Shown: positions 8,009 to 17,479 of the stretch, piece after piece
How positions within the stretch are numbered: position 1 is the first letter of the stretch
How the letters are laid out: the number at the start of each line of letters is the position of its first letter
Assembly (NCBI GenBank): GCA_024760545.1
Contig: CP060501.1
Span: 1,897,501 to 1,961,500 of the forward strand
From: Nitrospira sp.
Lineage (GTDB): Bacteria > Nitrospirota > Nitrospiria > Nitrospirales > Nitrospiraceae
Length of the DNA stretch: 64,000 nucleotides
Reading direction: 5' to 3'
Notes under the pieces: generated by a model
What the model was told of the DNA's origin: nothing
Database searches by the model: none
What the model saw: only the letters and a program-made list of their open reading frames with translations
Made by a program: the position numbers and the translations under genes

Positions 8009-9331
8009 TTATACAGGATCCGCCAACAGTTGCGCGAGCGCCCCCTCAAAATTAGGAAAGGACGTGTCCACACAACCCGTGTCGGCAATCGACATATGCT
8101 GTTCCGCCGTAAGCCCGCCGATGGCCAGAGACATGGCCACACGATGGTCTCCATGGCTCTGGGCATTACCCACCGCTTTCAGTCGGCCATTCTCTCGACC
8201 TCGGCCCAACCCTTTGATGATCATGCCGTCCGGGCGTTCCTCGATGAGAGCCCCCATGGCCTTCAACTCGCCGCTCATGGTCGCAATACGATCACTCTCT
8301 TTGACCCGTAGTTCCTCCGCGCCGGAAATCACGGTGTCCCCATCCGCCACAGCCGCAGCCACGCACAGCACGGGAAATTCATCGATTGTTTTCGGAATGA
8401 GGTCGGGACCGATCGTCACACCCTTCAGTGGAGCTGACTTCACGCGAAGATCCCCCACCGGTTCACCGGCCTCTTCTCGCTGACCCAGAACCTGAATATC
8501 GGCCCCCATCTTTCTCATGACCTCGACCAGGCCGGTCCTGGTCGGATTCATTCCAACATTGCGAATGGTGATGTCTGATCCCTGGACGATCGTTGCGCCG
8601 ACGATGAAGAACGCGGCAGCAGAGAAATCCCCGGGAATAGTGACCTGAACTCCTCGCCATCCGACCGAAGGCCGCCCCTGCAAGACCAGGGTCCCTTCTT
8701 CTTTTGTGAGAGGAATGCCAAAGAACTGAAACATCCGTTCAGTGTGATCTCTCGACAGGCTCGGCTCCCTATAACGCGTCTTTCCTTGAGCGAAGAGGCC
8801 GGCAAGAAGCAGCGACGACTTGATCTGCGCGCTGGCCACCGCTGACGTGTATTCAATACCGCGAAGACCGGACCCTGTGATCGCTAACGGAGCCAACTCC
8901 CCGCCCTTGCGCCCTCCGATGACCGCCCCCATTTCGCGCAATGGCTTGACAACGCGCCCCATGGGACGGCGTCGAATCGATTCGTCGCCGGTGAGGATCG
9001 AAAAAAAATCTTGACCGGCCAAGAGGCCCGTGAGCAGACGAATACCGGTTCCTGAGTTTCCACAATCGATCGGAGCGTTTGGTTCGGATAACCCCCAAAA
9101 CCCCTTCCCATGGACCGCCAATTCGGTCGGAGTCTGTCTGATAGGAATTCCGAGCGCCTGAAACGCCCTCATCGTGTTCAAACAATCTTCGCCCTGGCAA
9201 TAGCCCGATACCGTGCTCGTTCCTTCCGCCAATGCGGTGAGGATGATGGCCCGATGGGTGAGCGACTTATCACCGGGAACTGTAGTCGTTCCCCTAAGTG
9301 GCCGGCCAGGGGTGATCGTCAATGATGTCAT
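8009..9331 (-). CDS. aroA: 3-phosphoshikimate 1-carboxyvinyltransferase (EPSP synthase)
   Basis: A 440-residue enzyme of the shikimate pathway that joins shikimate-3-phosphate and phosphoenolpyruvate to EPSP. The N-terminal GDKSLTHRAIIL (residues 19-30) holds the conserved Lys/Ser/Arg for substrate binding; GNSGTGIRLL (about 92-101) and RGREEL-like ELRVKESDRI (about 345-354) are also present. The overall length fits class II-type enzymes of about 430-445 residues. Its ATG overlaps the TGA of tyrA by four bases (ATGA), so the pair is translationally coupled. Confidence 0.95.
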   Translation of the reverse strand: MTSLTITPGRPLRGTTTVPGDKSLTHRAIILTALAEGTSTVSGYCQGEDCLNTMRAFQALGIPIRQTPTELAVHGKGFWGLSEPNAPIDCGNSGTGIRLLTGLLAGQDFFSILTGDESIRRRPMGRVVKPLREMGAVIGGRKGGELAPLAITGSGLRGIEYTSAVASAQIKSSLLLAGLFAQGKTRYREPSLSRDHTERMFQFFGIPLTKEEGTLVLQGRPSVGWRGVQVTIPGDFSAAAFFIVGATIVQGSDITIRNVGMNPTRTGLVEVMRKMGADIQVLGQREEAGEPVGDLRVKSAPLKGVTIGPDLIPKTIDEFPVLCVAAAVADGDTVISGAEELRVKESDRIATMSGELKAMGALIEERPDGMIIKGLGRGRENGRLKAVGNAQSHGDHRVAMSLAIGGLTAEQHMSIADTGCVDTSFPNFEGALAQLLADPV

Positions 9332-10221
9332 GATTTGCTCGGAGAGGAGCTGTTCAGCTTTTCACGTTCGCCTTTGGCCCGCTCAAGCACTTTTTCTATT
9401 CCGGCTGCATCTCCAGCCTTGATCAGTTGTTTCAATTCGTCCAAGGCCCGTCCATACCTGTCGATATAGGACACCACATTATCTCGATTCCACAAGAAAA
9501 TGTCGCGCCACATTTCCGGCGAACTCGCAGCAATCCTCGTCGTGTCGCGCAATCCGCCGCCGGAATGGCCGGCCAGATCCAAAGAAGGCAGCTGCTGATC
9601 CCGAAGCTCGGCCAGGGCATTCATCAACGCGAACGCCACCACATGGGGCAAGTGACTGACTGCTCCAAGGATTTGATCGTGCAGATGCGGATCCATCGAC
9701 AGGAGAATCGAGCCGGTCTCTTCCCACAATTGTCTCACTCGCTCCAACGCAGTGGTATCAGTTCGTTTCGTCGGGGTGAGAATACAGCGTGCGCCCTTGA
9801 ACAACTGATCCGACCCCGCTGCAACTCCCGTCTTTTCTTTCCCTGCAATAGGATGGGCTCCCACAAAATGCACACCCATCGGCATGGCCGTTTCGGACCG
9901 TTCGACCAAGGTGCCCTTCACACTGCCTACATCGCTGACTATTGCACCGGGAGCGAGACAATGGGCCCATTCACGGAGGTGACGCTCATAGGTATCGACA
10001 GGCGTCGCCAATATCACCAGATCCGATCCGCGCACGCCTTCTTGCGGATCGGCCACGTACCGATCGATAGCCCCGAGCGCAACGGCGGTCTTGAGATTCT
10101 CGACACGCCGGCCGACCCCGACAACATGATCGGCCAACGCTTTTCGCCGAAGGATCATGCCGAGCGATCCGCCGATCAGCCCCACCCCAATGATCGCAAC
10201 TTGCCTAAAATGAACTGCCAT
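9328..10221 (-). CDS. tyrA: Prephenate dehydrogenase
   Basis: A 297-residue NAD(P)-dependent enzyme making 4-hydroxyphenylpyruvate for tyrosine. A Rossmann motif GVGLIGGSLG starts near residue 10, the AHPIAGKE motif near 118-125 and the H-LPH motif (VSHLPHVVAFAL) near 190. No fused chorismate mutase is present; that domain sits on pheA. ATG 10221 is chosen, seven bases after the aroF stop; an in-frame TTG at 10245 would overlap aroF. It is followed by aroA with a four-base overlap. Confidence 0.93.
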   Translation of the reverse strand: MAVHFRQVAIIGVGLIGGSLGMILRRKALADHVVGVGRRVENLKTAVALGAIDRYVADPQEGVRGSDLVILATPVDTYERHLREWAHCLAPGAIVSDVGSVKGTLVERSETAMPMGVHFVGAHPIAGKEKTGVAAGSDQLFKGARCILTPTKRTDTTALERVRQLWEETGSILLSMDPHLHDQILGAVSHLPHVVAFALMNALAELRDQQLPSLDLAGHSGGGLRDTTRIAASSPEMWRDIFLWNRDNVVSYIDRYGRALDELKQLIKAGDAAGIEKVLERAKGEREKLNSSSPSKS

Positions 10222-10228
10222 CGTGTCT

Positions 10229-11242
10229 CTACAGTTCTCTCCCAACGGCCTTCGCGATATTCCTAAGGTCGCCCATCAGGGCTTTGAACTTTGAGGGCTT
10301 AATGGACTCTTCACCGTCACACAGGGCACATTCGGGGTTCGAATGGACTTCGATGAGGAGACCATCGGCACCGGCCGCAACTGCGGCTTTCGACATCGGA
10401 GCGACCAGGTCCCACTTTCCGGTGGCATGGCTGGGGTCGACAATGACCGGCAGATGCGAAAGCTCCTTCAACGTGGGAATGGCCGCAAGATCCAGCGTAT
10501 TGCGATATTGCGTTTCGAATGTGCGAATGCCCCGCTCGCACAGCATAACGTTCTGGTTTCCGCGCGACATGATGTACTCAGCCGACAGGAGAAATTCTTT
10601 GATGGTCGCGGACAGGCCTCGTTTCAGGAGCACCGGCTTATCGTACGCGCCGACCTCCTTCAGAAGCTCGAAATTCTGCATGTTCCGAGCGCCGATCTGA
10701 ATAATGTCCGCCTTCTCAAGAAACAGTTCGATGTCTCTGGTGTCCAGAATCTCACTGACGACCGGCAGTCCGGTTTGCTTTTTTGCTTCGACCAAGTAGT
10801 CCAGCCCCTCACGACCCAAACCTTGAAAGGAATACGGCGACGTTCTAGGCTTATAGGCTCCGCCACGAAGAATCGCGGCTCCGGCGGCTTTCACTTCGTG
10901 TGCGATGCCCACCGTGAGTTCAAGCCGTTCAACCGCACAGGGCCCGGCCATGATGGCCAGCTTTTTGGCACCGATTTTTACGCCACCGACGTCGATGATC
11001 GTCGCTTCCTTCTTAAACTCACGACTGACCAATTTCCAGGGCGCAAGGATCGGCAGGACACTTTCCACGCCAGGAAGCGCCGTTAGAGGCTGATTGTGCA
11101 GGATTCGGTCGTCTCCGATCACGCCGATAATCGTGCGTTCCTGACCGGTGGATATTTGCGATTTCAAGCCGAGATCTCTCAGCCGGTCGATAATATGGTC
11201 TACTTCACTTTCCGACGCTTCCGGCTTCAACACGATGATCAT
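10229..11242 (-). CDS. aroF: 3-deoxy-7-phosphoheptulonate synthase (type I-beta)
   Basis: A 337-residue DAHP synthase, the first step of the shikimate pathway. Residues 1-68 form a ferredoxin-like regulatory domain (MIIVLKPEA..., EVDHIIDRL), as in Thermotoga and Bacillus-like I-beta enzymes where it mediates feedback by Tyr or Phe. The barrel carries the GPCAVE (about residue 100), LRGGAYKPRTSPY (128-140) and VDPSHATGK (270-278) motifs that bind metal and phosphoenolpyruvate. Co-location with tyrA, pheA and hisC supports aromatic amino-acid control. Confidence 0.93.
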   Translation of the reverse strand: MIIVLKPEASESEVDHIIDRLRDLGLKSQISTGQERTIIGVIGDDRILHNQPLTALPGVESVLPILAPWKLVSREFKKEATIIDVGGVKIGAKKLAIMAGPCAVERLELTVGIAHEVKAAGAAILRGGAYKPRTSPYSFQGLGREGLDYLVEAKKQTGLPVVSEILDTRDIELFLEKADIIQIGARNMQNFELLKEVGAYDKPVLLKRGLSATIKEFLLSAEYIMSRGNQNVMLCERGIRTFETQYRNTLDLAAIPTLKELSHLPVIVDPSHATGKWDLVAPMSKAAVAAGADGLLIEVHSNPECALCDGEESIKPSKFKALMGDLRNIAKAVGREL

Positions 11243-11259
11243 GATTCCCTCACTATTTC

Positions 11260-12345
11260 TTACCCTCCCCCATCCAACACTTTTTTGAGTGCTTGAAGGA
11301 AGGCCGTATTTTCGTCGGGCTGACCGATGGTGACACGAAGCATCGTTCCGTCTATATGCCGCACAATGATCCCCTCTCGCAGCAACGCTTCGAACACCAG
11401 TCTCCCATTCCGCTGTGCATCAAAATAGAGAAAATTCGTCTCGCTCGGGATCGCGGTCACTCCCAGTGCGCGCAACCCGTGTTCCATCTGTTCCATCCCA
11501 GCCACGTTGACCGCCCGACTCCTGGCCACATGCTCGTCATCTCCCAATGCGGCCAGTGCGGCTTTTTGCGCAAGACTGTTGGCATTGAACGGAGGCCGCA
11601 CTCTATTCAGAAAATCGACGATCTCCGACGTGCCGATACCGTACCCAATTCGTAACCCCGCCAGTCCGTATATTTTGGAGAATGTCCTCAATACGATCGC
11701 GTTCCGCCCCTGTTTCACGTAGGCCATCGCATCGGGAAATTGAGGATTGCGGACATATTCAAAATACGCTTCGTCGAACACGACAATGACATCTTCCGGC
11801 ACCCGGGCCATGAATCGATCGACGGCTTCCGCCGATACCATCGTCCCAGTGGGATTATTGGGATTGCAGAGGAAGACCAATCGCGTTTTGGGCGTAATTG
11901 CCCGTACCATCGACTCGAGGTCATGTGTCCAATTGACAAGAGGGACGATCACCGGCTTACCATGGACTGCCGTGACTTCCATTTTATAGATCACGAATGT
12001 GTGATCGGCCATGACCGCTTCGTCACCGGGTGTCAAGAACGTCCTGGCTAACAGTCCAAGGATCTCGTCCGATCCGTTTCCCAGGATGACTTGTTCTCCC
12101 GACACTTTCCAACGATCTGCGATCGCCTGCCTAAGCTGATACGCGCTTCCATCCGGATATCGATGCAGCATATCCTGCGCGCCGCTCAGCGCCGCCAATG
12201 CTTTCGGTGAAGGCCCGAGTGCATTCTCGTTGGAGGCAAGCTTTATGACGCGGCTGAGGCCAAGCTCCCGTTGTAGCTCATCGATCGGTTTACCGGGAAC
12301 GTACGGACTGAGCGAGAGGATATCTGGATGGACCTGTAGTGCCAT
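11260..12345 (-). CDS. hisC: Histidinol-phosphate / aromatic aminotransferase
   Basis: A 361-residue class I/II PLP aminotransferase. The lysine that binds PLP is in TFSKIYGLAGLRIGYG (about residues 220-235); NPNNPTG (about 157-163) and the GNGSDE phosphate-binding loop (about 89-94) are present. Sequence type is HisC. Its position between pheA and aroF-tyrA suggests that it also, or mainly, transaminates phenylpyruvate and 4-hydroxyphenylpyruvate to Phe and Tyr; this is inference from context, as no other his genes are nearby. It starts two bases after the pheA stop. Confidence 0.88.
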   Translation of the reverse strand: MALQVHPDILSLSPYVPGKPIDELQRELGLSRVIKLASNENALGPSPKALAALSGAQDMLHRYPDGSAYQLRQAIADRWKVSGEQVILGNGSDEILGLLARTFLTPGDEAVMADHTFVIYKMEVTAVHGKPVIVPLVNWTHDLESMVRAITPKTRLVFLCNPNNPTGTMVSAEAVDRFMARVPEDVIVVFDEAYFEYVRNPQFPDAMAYVKQGRNAIVLRTFSKIYGLAGLRIGYGIGTSEIVDFLNRVRPPFNANSLAQKAALAALGDDEHVARSRAVNVAGMEQMEHGLRALGVTAIPSETNFLYFDAQRNGRLVFEALLREGIIVRHIDGTMLRVTIGQPDENTAFLQALKKVLDGGG

Positions 12346-12347
12346 GG

Positions 12348-13424
12348 TCAGCTATGGATTGGGTAGGAGCCCAAAATCTTCATGAAGAGGCAACGTCCTT
12401 TGACTTCTTCCACTGCTCGATTGACCCGCTCCTCATTGATATGGCCCTCGACATCCACGAAAAAAATGTACTCCCACGCTTTCCGTTGTGATGGGCGAGA
12501 TTCGATCTTGGTCATGTTGATCCCGTGAGAGGCAAAGGGACGGAGCAAATCATAGAGTGCGCCGACTTTATCCTTGACCGATAACATCAGCGACGTCTTA
12601 TCTTTCCCTGTCCTTTCTGACGGCTTCTGCGACAGGACCAGAAAACGCGTAAAATTGTTGAGGTTATCTTCGATGCGGGCTCTGATCACCTTCAGCCCGT
12701 AGAGTTGGCCGGCCAATTCCGATGCAATGGCAGCCGACGTCGGTTCATCGATGCACAATTCGGCGGCTCGAGCGGTGCTGGCCACTTCAACCGCTGGAAC
12801 ATGTGGAAGATTCGCTTCGAGCCAGTTCCGACATTGCGCAAGGGCATGCGGATGAGAGTAGATTTTCTTCACATCCTCGATAAGCCCGGAATTCGAGAGG
12901 AGGTGATGTGAGACTTCCTGAAGAATCTCCCCATAGATCAGCAAGTTGGAATCGATAAACATGTCGAGAGTGTGATTCACCACACCTTCTGTCGTGTTTT
13001 CGATCGGCACTACGCCGAAATTGGCTCGACCTCGCTCGACCTCGCTGAACACCTCTTTGATGCTGTGGACAGGCATATACTGGACAGAAGAGCCGAACTT
13101 CTGCATACAGGCCATGTGGGTAAACGTTGCCCTCGGCCCCAGATAAGCTACTTTCTGAGGTGCCTCCAACGACAAGGAAGCCGACATGATTTCGCGATAC
13201 ACGGATCGGATGGCGTCGCTGGGAAAAGGGCCTGTATTGAGCTTCGTGAGTCGCTCGATGATCTCAGCCTCTCGGCCGGCGGTATGCAGATTGGCTTCGG
13301 CATCTTTTTCTTTCTTGAGTTTTCCGATTTCGATCACACTCTTCGACCGTTCGTTGAGCATCCGAATGATTTCGTCATCGATCCTATCGATTTCTTTACG
13401 GTATTCCGACATGTCTCTTGGCAT
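12348..13424 (-). CDS. pheA: Bifunctional chorismate mutase / prephenate dehydratase
   Basis: Residues about 5-90 are an AroQ-type chorismate mutase helix bundle (YRKEIDRIDDEIIRML; R, K and E active-site residues present). Residues about 95-275 are the dehydratase (YLGPRATFTHMA, NTTEGVVNHTLD). The last 80 residues form an ACT domain with the GALYDLLRPF and ESRPS motifs, which in the family senses phenylalanine. The start is placed at ATG 13424 with a nearby AGG; ATG 13412 and GTG 13445 are alternatives. It opens the aromatic gene run pheA-hisC-aroF-tyrA-aroA. Confidence 0.94.
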   Translation of the reverse strand: MPRDMSEYRKEIDRIDDEIIRMLNERSKSVIEIGKLKKEKDAEANLHTAGREAEIIERLTKLNTGPFPSDAIRSVYREIMSASLSLEAPQKVAYLGPRATFTHMACMQKFGSSVQYMPVHSIKEVFSEVERGRANFGVVPIENTTEGVVNHTLDMFIDSNLLIYGEILQEVSHHLLSNSGLIEDVKKIYSHPHALAQCRNWLEANLPHVPAVEVASTARAAELCIDEPTSAAIASELAGQLYGLKVIRARIEDNLNNFTRFLVLSQKPSERTGKDKTSLMLSVKDKVGALYDLLRPFASHGINMTKIESRPSQRKAWEYIFFVDVEGHINEERVNRAVEEVKGRCLFMKILGSYPIHS

Positions 13425-13574
13425 GATGAGCCTAGCCTCGGGCACCGAATTCGGGAGGACTGCCTCATCCCCGTGAGGGAAAGGGGGATCACATAGACAA
13501 GTGGAGGATTTTACAGGAACGGCGGAATCTATTGCAAGGACAGCGCTAGAAGACCAGGAGGTCGGAGCCTGCCG

Positions 13575-14579
13575 TTACATCAGCAAGGGAGACGATCGTT
13601 TAAAGTGGTCATACGCCAACCGTGTGACCTGTCGACCACGTCCGGTGCGGTCCAAAAATCCGGCTTGGATCAAATAGGGCTCGTATACGTCTTCGATCGT
13701 GCCTTTATCTTCCTGAACCGCTGCTGCCAGGGATTCAACACCCACGGGTCCTCCATTGAACTTCTCGATGATCGTTAGAAGAATCTTGCGGTCCATATCG
13801 TCGAATCCGGCTTCATCGATTCCCACCCAGACCAGCCCCTCTTTGGCGACTTGCTCAGTTATATGCCCGCCCGCTTTGATTTGGGCATAGTCTCTGATGC
13901 GCTTAATCAGCCGATTCACAATCCGCGGCGTTCCACGAGCCCGTCGCGATATCTCCGCGGCCCCCTCCCGGTCGATTCCGACGCCCAACACTCCGGCAGA
14001 TCTGGTCACAATGGCCTCCAGCTCGGATGGCCCATAGAATTCCAGCCGATAGACCAATCCGAATCGATCCCGCAATGGGGAGGTCAGGGATCCGGCCCGT
14101 GTCGTCGCCCCCACGAGTGTAAATTGTGGGAGATCGAGCTTGACGGTCCTTGTTGCAGGTCCTTGGCCGATGACCAGATCCAGTTGAAAGTCCTCCATGG
14201 CCGGGTACAGCGCTTCTTCAACCGATGCGGGCAGACGATGAATTTCATCGATAAAAAGCACGTCATGTTCTTGGAGATTGGTCAGAATCGCTGCCAAGTC
14301 TCCGGCATGGGTGAGAACCAGACCTGAGGTCGAACGCAATGCCGCCCCCATTTCTTTGGCGATAATGTGAGCGATGGTCGTTTTGCCGAGGCCTGGCGGT
14401 CCGTAGAAAATGGCATGGTCGAGCGCCTCCCGCCGCTGCTTGGCCGCTTCGATACAGATTCGCAGCGACTCCTTCATTTTCTCCTGACCGACGTATTCAT
14501 TGAGCGTTTGAGGCCGGAGGACATTCTCCAGACCTTGCTCTTCATCTGTGGCATAATTGGTCACGAACCGCTCAGTCAT
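13575..14579 (-). CDS. ruvB: Holliday junction helicase RuvB
   Basis: A 334-residue AAA+ motor that drives branch migration together with RuvA. Walker A GPPGLGKT is at residues 60-67, Walker B FIDEIHRL near 110, the sensor GATTRAG near 155 and a C-terminal winged-helix domain ([16 protein letters not shown]) at the end. The ATG at 14579 gives the standard family start [10 protein letters not shown]; longer in-frame readings have no conserved sequence. A gap of ten bases separates it from the Cys-rich protein gene upstream. Confidence 0.96.
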   Translation of the reverse strand: MTERFVTNYATDEEQGLENVLRPQTLNEYVGQEKMKESLRICIEAAKQRREALDHAIFYGPPGLGKTTIAHIIAKEMGAALRSTSGLVLTHAGDLAAILTNLQEHDVLFIDEIHRLPASVEEALYPAMEDFQLDLVIGQGPATRTVKLDLPQFTLVGATTRAGSLTSPLRDRFGLVYRLEFYGPSELEAIVTRSAGVLGVGIDREGAAEISRRARGTPRIVNRLIKRIRDYAQIKAGGHITEQVAKEGLVWVGIDEAGFDDMDRKILLTIIEKFNGGPVGVESLAAAVQEDKGTIEDVYEPYLIQAGFLDRTGRGRQVTRLAYDHFKRSSPLLM

Positions 14580-14589
14580 GGCGCAATAC

Positions 14590-15087
14590 TCATTTGTCTT
14601 TGTTCTCCTGCATTTGTTGATACTTCGGGGGAGGGGGCAGCGCACCCTGTCCAGGCTTTGCCGTGCTGCCGCAATCCGGGGGACACGTTTTGTAGCCTTG
14701 TCCCGGGTCAGGCAAGTTTGTCTCCATCTTCCGCAACTGGCATTGGGTCAGCCGGCCACCATCTTTACTCCCGCATCGCGCAGGAACCGAGGAACTGCCT
14801 ATTTCAGCATAACCTTCGGGACATCCCCCACACACTCCCAGCATGTTGACCCCAAGCGGCACACACTGTACGAGGGTTGGGTCACCCTCTTTGCAAATTT
14901 CCGGTGATTGCGTAACACCGGTCGTCGCATACCCGTCCGGACACGTTCCGCAAGTCATTCTGGTGCTTTTCGGCTCCGCACCCTCCTGCGCGACGCTTAT
15001 GAGTGGAAACGCGGCGACCAGGGCCGTTCCGATAAACACACTGCACATAAAAAGGTTGGCAGCATTCTTGATCGTGAATGGCATCAT
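14590..15087 (-). CDS. Secreted Cys-rich protein with two CGxCPxGYA repeats
   Basis: A 165-residue protein with a signal peptide (residues 1-36, cleavage likely after SVAQ). The mature part has two similar Cys-rich blocks, [13 protein letters not shown] and [13 protein letters not shown], each followed by further cysteines, and a Pro/Gln-rich tail. The even cysteine spacing suggests disulfide bonds in the periplasm. No family is recognised. It is inserted between ruvA and ruvB with gaps of one and ten bases, so it is probably cotranscribed with them although no functional link is obvious. Confidence 0.75.
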   Translation of the reverse strand: MMPFTIKNAANLFMCSVFIGTALVAAFPLISVAQEGAEPKSTRMTCGTCPDGYATTGVTQSPEICKEGDPTLVQCVPLGVNMLGVCGGCPEGYAEIGSSSVPARCGSKDGGRLTQCQLRKMETNLPDPGQGYKTCPPDCGSTAKPGQGALPPPPKYQQMQENKDK

Positions 15088-15088
15088 C

Positions 15089-15697
15089 CTACCCCCTTGC
15101 AAGCTCCTTGAGGCCTTCGCGAATGAGCTCCTTCAGCGCGAGCGAACCGGTCGTCGCCTTCATTACGCGCTTCAAGGCTTCTCTGACATCCTGAGCACGA
15201 TAGCCCAAGTTTATCAGAGCGGAGAAAGCATCCTCATAAGGCCCATCCACCGGGGGGACCTCAGCATCGGTGGTTCGGGGGCGTGCACCGTTGATCTTGT
15301 CAGCCTTGTCCTTCAGTTCCAGCGCAATGCGGCCTGCTGATTTCTTCCCAATGCCTGGAACAGTGGCAAGCTTTTCGACATCCTCGGTCTGGATGGCACG
15401 AACCAGATCGGTGACCGATAAGCTCGACAGGACACTGAGGGCGAGTTTTGGACCTATGCCCGATACGCTGGTCAGTAGCAAAAACGATTCCTTTTCACCT
15501 TGCGAGAGGAAGCCGAACAACTGAATCGCATCTTCCCGGAGATGCGTATGAATATTCAGCGCGGTCACTTCGTCGAGATTCGGGAGCGCGTAATAGGTGC
15601 TGAGTGGGATATGGACTTCATACCCAACCCCATGCACATCAAGCGTGAGGTGAGTAGGTGCTTTGAATGCCAACCGCCCCGTGAGAAAGGCGATCAT
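15089..15697 (-). CDS. ruvA: Holliday junction binding protein RuvA
   Basis: A 202-residue tetrameric protein that holds Holliday junctions open for RuvB. The N-terminal OB fold (MIAFLTGRL...VDVHGVGYEVHIPL-like), two helix-hairpin-helix motifs (GIGPKLALSVLS near 78-90 and VPGIGKKSAGRIALEL near 112-127), and a C-terminal RuvB-contacting domain (AFSALINLGYRAQDVREAL) are all present. It lies directly downstream of the yebC-type gene, as in many bacteria, but without ruvC between. Confidence 0.95.
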   Translation of the reverse strand: MIAFLTGRLAFKAPTHLTLDVHGVGYEVHIPLSTYYALPNLDEVTALNIHTHLREDAIQLFGFLSQGEKESFLLLTSVSGIGPKLALSVLSSLSVTDLVRAIQTEDVEKLATVPGIGKKSAGRIALELKDKADKINGARPRTTDAEVPPVDGPYEDAFSALINLGYRAQDVREALKRVMKATTGSLALKELIREGLKELARG

Positions 15698-15743
15698 GTC
15701 GTCTCGTTATCCGAGGACCGGAACGTTGGGAGTTGATGAACGG

Positions 15744-16502
15744 TTAGCCCGCCGCGGTTGCGGCAACTTTTTCCATGACCTCATCCGGAATATCGAAGTT
15801 GGCATGGACTTTCTGAACATCATCGTGTTCGTCTAAGACTTCCATCAATTTCAGCATTTGTTCGGCAGGTTTTTCTTCCAGCCTGATGGTATTCTGGGGA
15901 ACATAGGTGATTTCCGCAAGCGTCGTGTCGACCTTGCCGTCCGCCAGCGCCTTCTTCACGGCCTCAAAGTCGTGAGGATCGGTGAACACCTCATAACTCT
16001 TCTCACCGACCTTCACGTCTTCCGCCCCGGCGTCGAGCGCCAACGAGAGAAGGGTATCCTCATCGACTTTCCCCTTCTCAATCGAGATAAGCCCCTTCTT
16101 GTGAAACTGCCAAGCGACGGCACCAGCCTCGGCCATATTGCCATGATTCTTCGTCAGTAGGCTTCGAATCTCCGCCACTGTCCGGTTCCGGTTGTCGCTG
16201 GTGATCTCCAGAAGAACTGCCGTCCCTCCGGGGCCATACCCTTCTAAAGAAAACTCCTCATAGGATACCCCAGGCAATTCCCCTGTCCCTCGCTGGACAG
16301 CTTTCTTCATTGTGTCGCCAGGCATGTTGGCTTCCTTCGCCTTCGCGATAGCCAGACGCAGCCGGGGATTGCCATCAGGATCCCCTCCGGACCGAGCCGC
16401 AATAGTGAGCTCCCGGATGATTCGCGTGAAGATCTTACCGCGCTTCGCGTCCTGGGCTCCTTTGTGCCGTTTAATCGTTGCCCAGTGACTATGTCCACCC
16501 AT
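15744..16502 (-). CDS. YebC/PmpR-family regulatory or translation factor
   Basis: A 252-residue protein of the highly conserved YebC/TACO1 family: it begins MGGHSHWATIKRHKGAQD and carries the GYGPGG, NRNRTVAEIR and AEAGAVAWQF signatures. Members have been described both as DNA-binding regulators (PmpR) and as factors helping ribosomes through proline-rich stretches. The full length and all three domains are present. It heads the yebC-ruvA-ruvB group, where ruvC would usually follow. Confidence 0.92.
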   Translation of the reverse strand: MGGHSHWATIKRHKGAQDAKRGKIFTRIIRELTIAARSGGDPDGNPRLRLAIAKAKEANMPGDTMKKAVQRGTGELPGVSYEEFSLEGYGPGGTAVLLEITSDNRNRTVAEIRSLLTKNHGNMAEAGAVAWQFHKKGLISIEKGKVDEDTLLSLALDAGAEDVKVGEKSYEVFTDPHDFEAVKKALADGKVDTTLAEITYVPQNTIRLEEKPAEQMLKLMEVLDEHDDVQKVHANFDIPDEVMEKVAATAAG

Positions 16503-16634
16503 GTGTTCCCTCCTCTACCCGGCCTCACGCTCTAGGCGGTTAGAGATGTGTAATAAGGCTATGCAGCCTACGAGGGGGTAGACGTAACACAGGCCTCAGA
16601 AAGGTGTCAATTCCGGAAGCTCACCGGAGGTCTT

Positions 16635-17387
16635 TTACTCGAAATATAGGAGAAGCTGAATACCGATTAAGATCACAAATCCCGCCCAGGCCAATTCCCA
16701 CTTTTTCCCAGGATGGCTTGATGCTCCAGATGTCCACGAGACCACTGCAGTGGATACGGCAGCACCAACACCCAGACTTCCTAGAAGAGTATGGTGAAGC
16801 GCGATCATCGAATTGGCAGGGTGATCTCCGTGCGAGTGAACAAAGAGAAGCAGTGCGCCGGTCAGGCCGAAGAATACCAATGGAGCCGCCCAGGCCGGGT
16901 GGCGAGCCCAACCGACTCGGCGAAGCGTCTCGCTTACTGCAGCGGTGGCGGCAAATACCCCATAGAATTTATGCTGGAGAATTTCCGGATCTTGTCCGGA
17001 GAATGTCTGAATAAAACTCAGGGACCCGATCGGCCAAGCCTCATGATCACTCCATACCAAGAGGAACCCCCCAATCACAGCAAGCGCACCCGGCAGAACG
17101 AAGCGGGACCACAGCGGTATCGGATACCGCAGCGCGTGGCCAAATTCAGCCAGTCCGAAGAGTAATACGAACAGTCCGGCGAAGCGATGATTGAACTCCG
17201 AATAGGCGACGCCTTGGGCTGAGCCCTCCCAATCATCATTCCCATGTGCATCGTGAGGAGTATGCGTCGCACCTGTTCCACGAGAGACATCGGGGTGAGC
17301 AAGCTGTAGGGCATACCCGTCGAGAAACCGGGTAAGCGGAAGGACGAACAGAACAAACAGAGAGAGCGCGAAAATCCACCGCTTCAT
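16635..17387 (-). CDS. Polytopic membrane protein with many histidines
   Basis: A 250-residue protein with about seven hydrophobic helices, for example residues 4-20, 70-86, 97-113, 145-160, 175-190, 205-222 and 230-248. Histidines lie at helix ends and in the segments HTPHDAHGND, HSHGDHP and ALHHT. This could suit metal or haem binding, as in CopD- or cytochrome-b-like proteins, but I cannot assign a family. ATG 17387 is chosen because it directly precedes the first membrane helix. A terminator-like hairpin separates it from the gene upstream. Confidence 0.7.
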   Translation of the reverse strand: MKRWIFALSLFVLFVLPLTRFLDGYALQLAHPDVSRGTGATHTPHDAHGNDDWEGSAQGVAYSEFNHRFAGLFVLLFGLAEFGHALRYPIPLWSRFVLPGALAVIGGFLLVWSDHEAWPIGSLSFIQTFSGQDPEILQHKFYGVFAATAAVSETLRRVGWARHPAWAAPLVFFGLTGALLLFVHSHGDHPANSMIALHHTLLGSLGVGAAVSTAVVSWTSGASSHPGKKWELAWAGFVILIGIQLLLYFE

Positions 17388-17421
17388 ACGAGAGCCGCTG
17401 TACGGAGAACGTAGATAGTGG

Positions 17422-17453
17422 AAAGGCCCATCCAGACGGCCGGATGGGCCTTT
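17422..17453. terminator. Intrinsic terminator-like hairpin
   Basis: A perfect 12-bp inverted repeat AAAGGCCCATCC / GGATGGGCCTTT encloses an eight-base loop. The A- and T-ended arms make it able to act on either strand. It lies between the stop of the zinc-ribbon/PCP_red gene (17480) and the start of the membrane-protein gene (17387), both on the minus strand. Confidence 0.75.
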
Positions 17454-17479
17454 ACGTTGTCCGCTATGAATACATGCTC

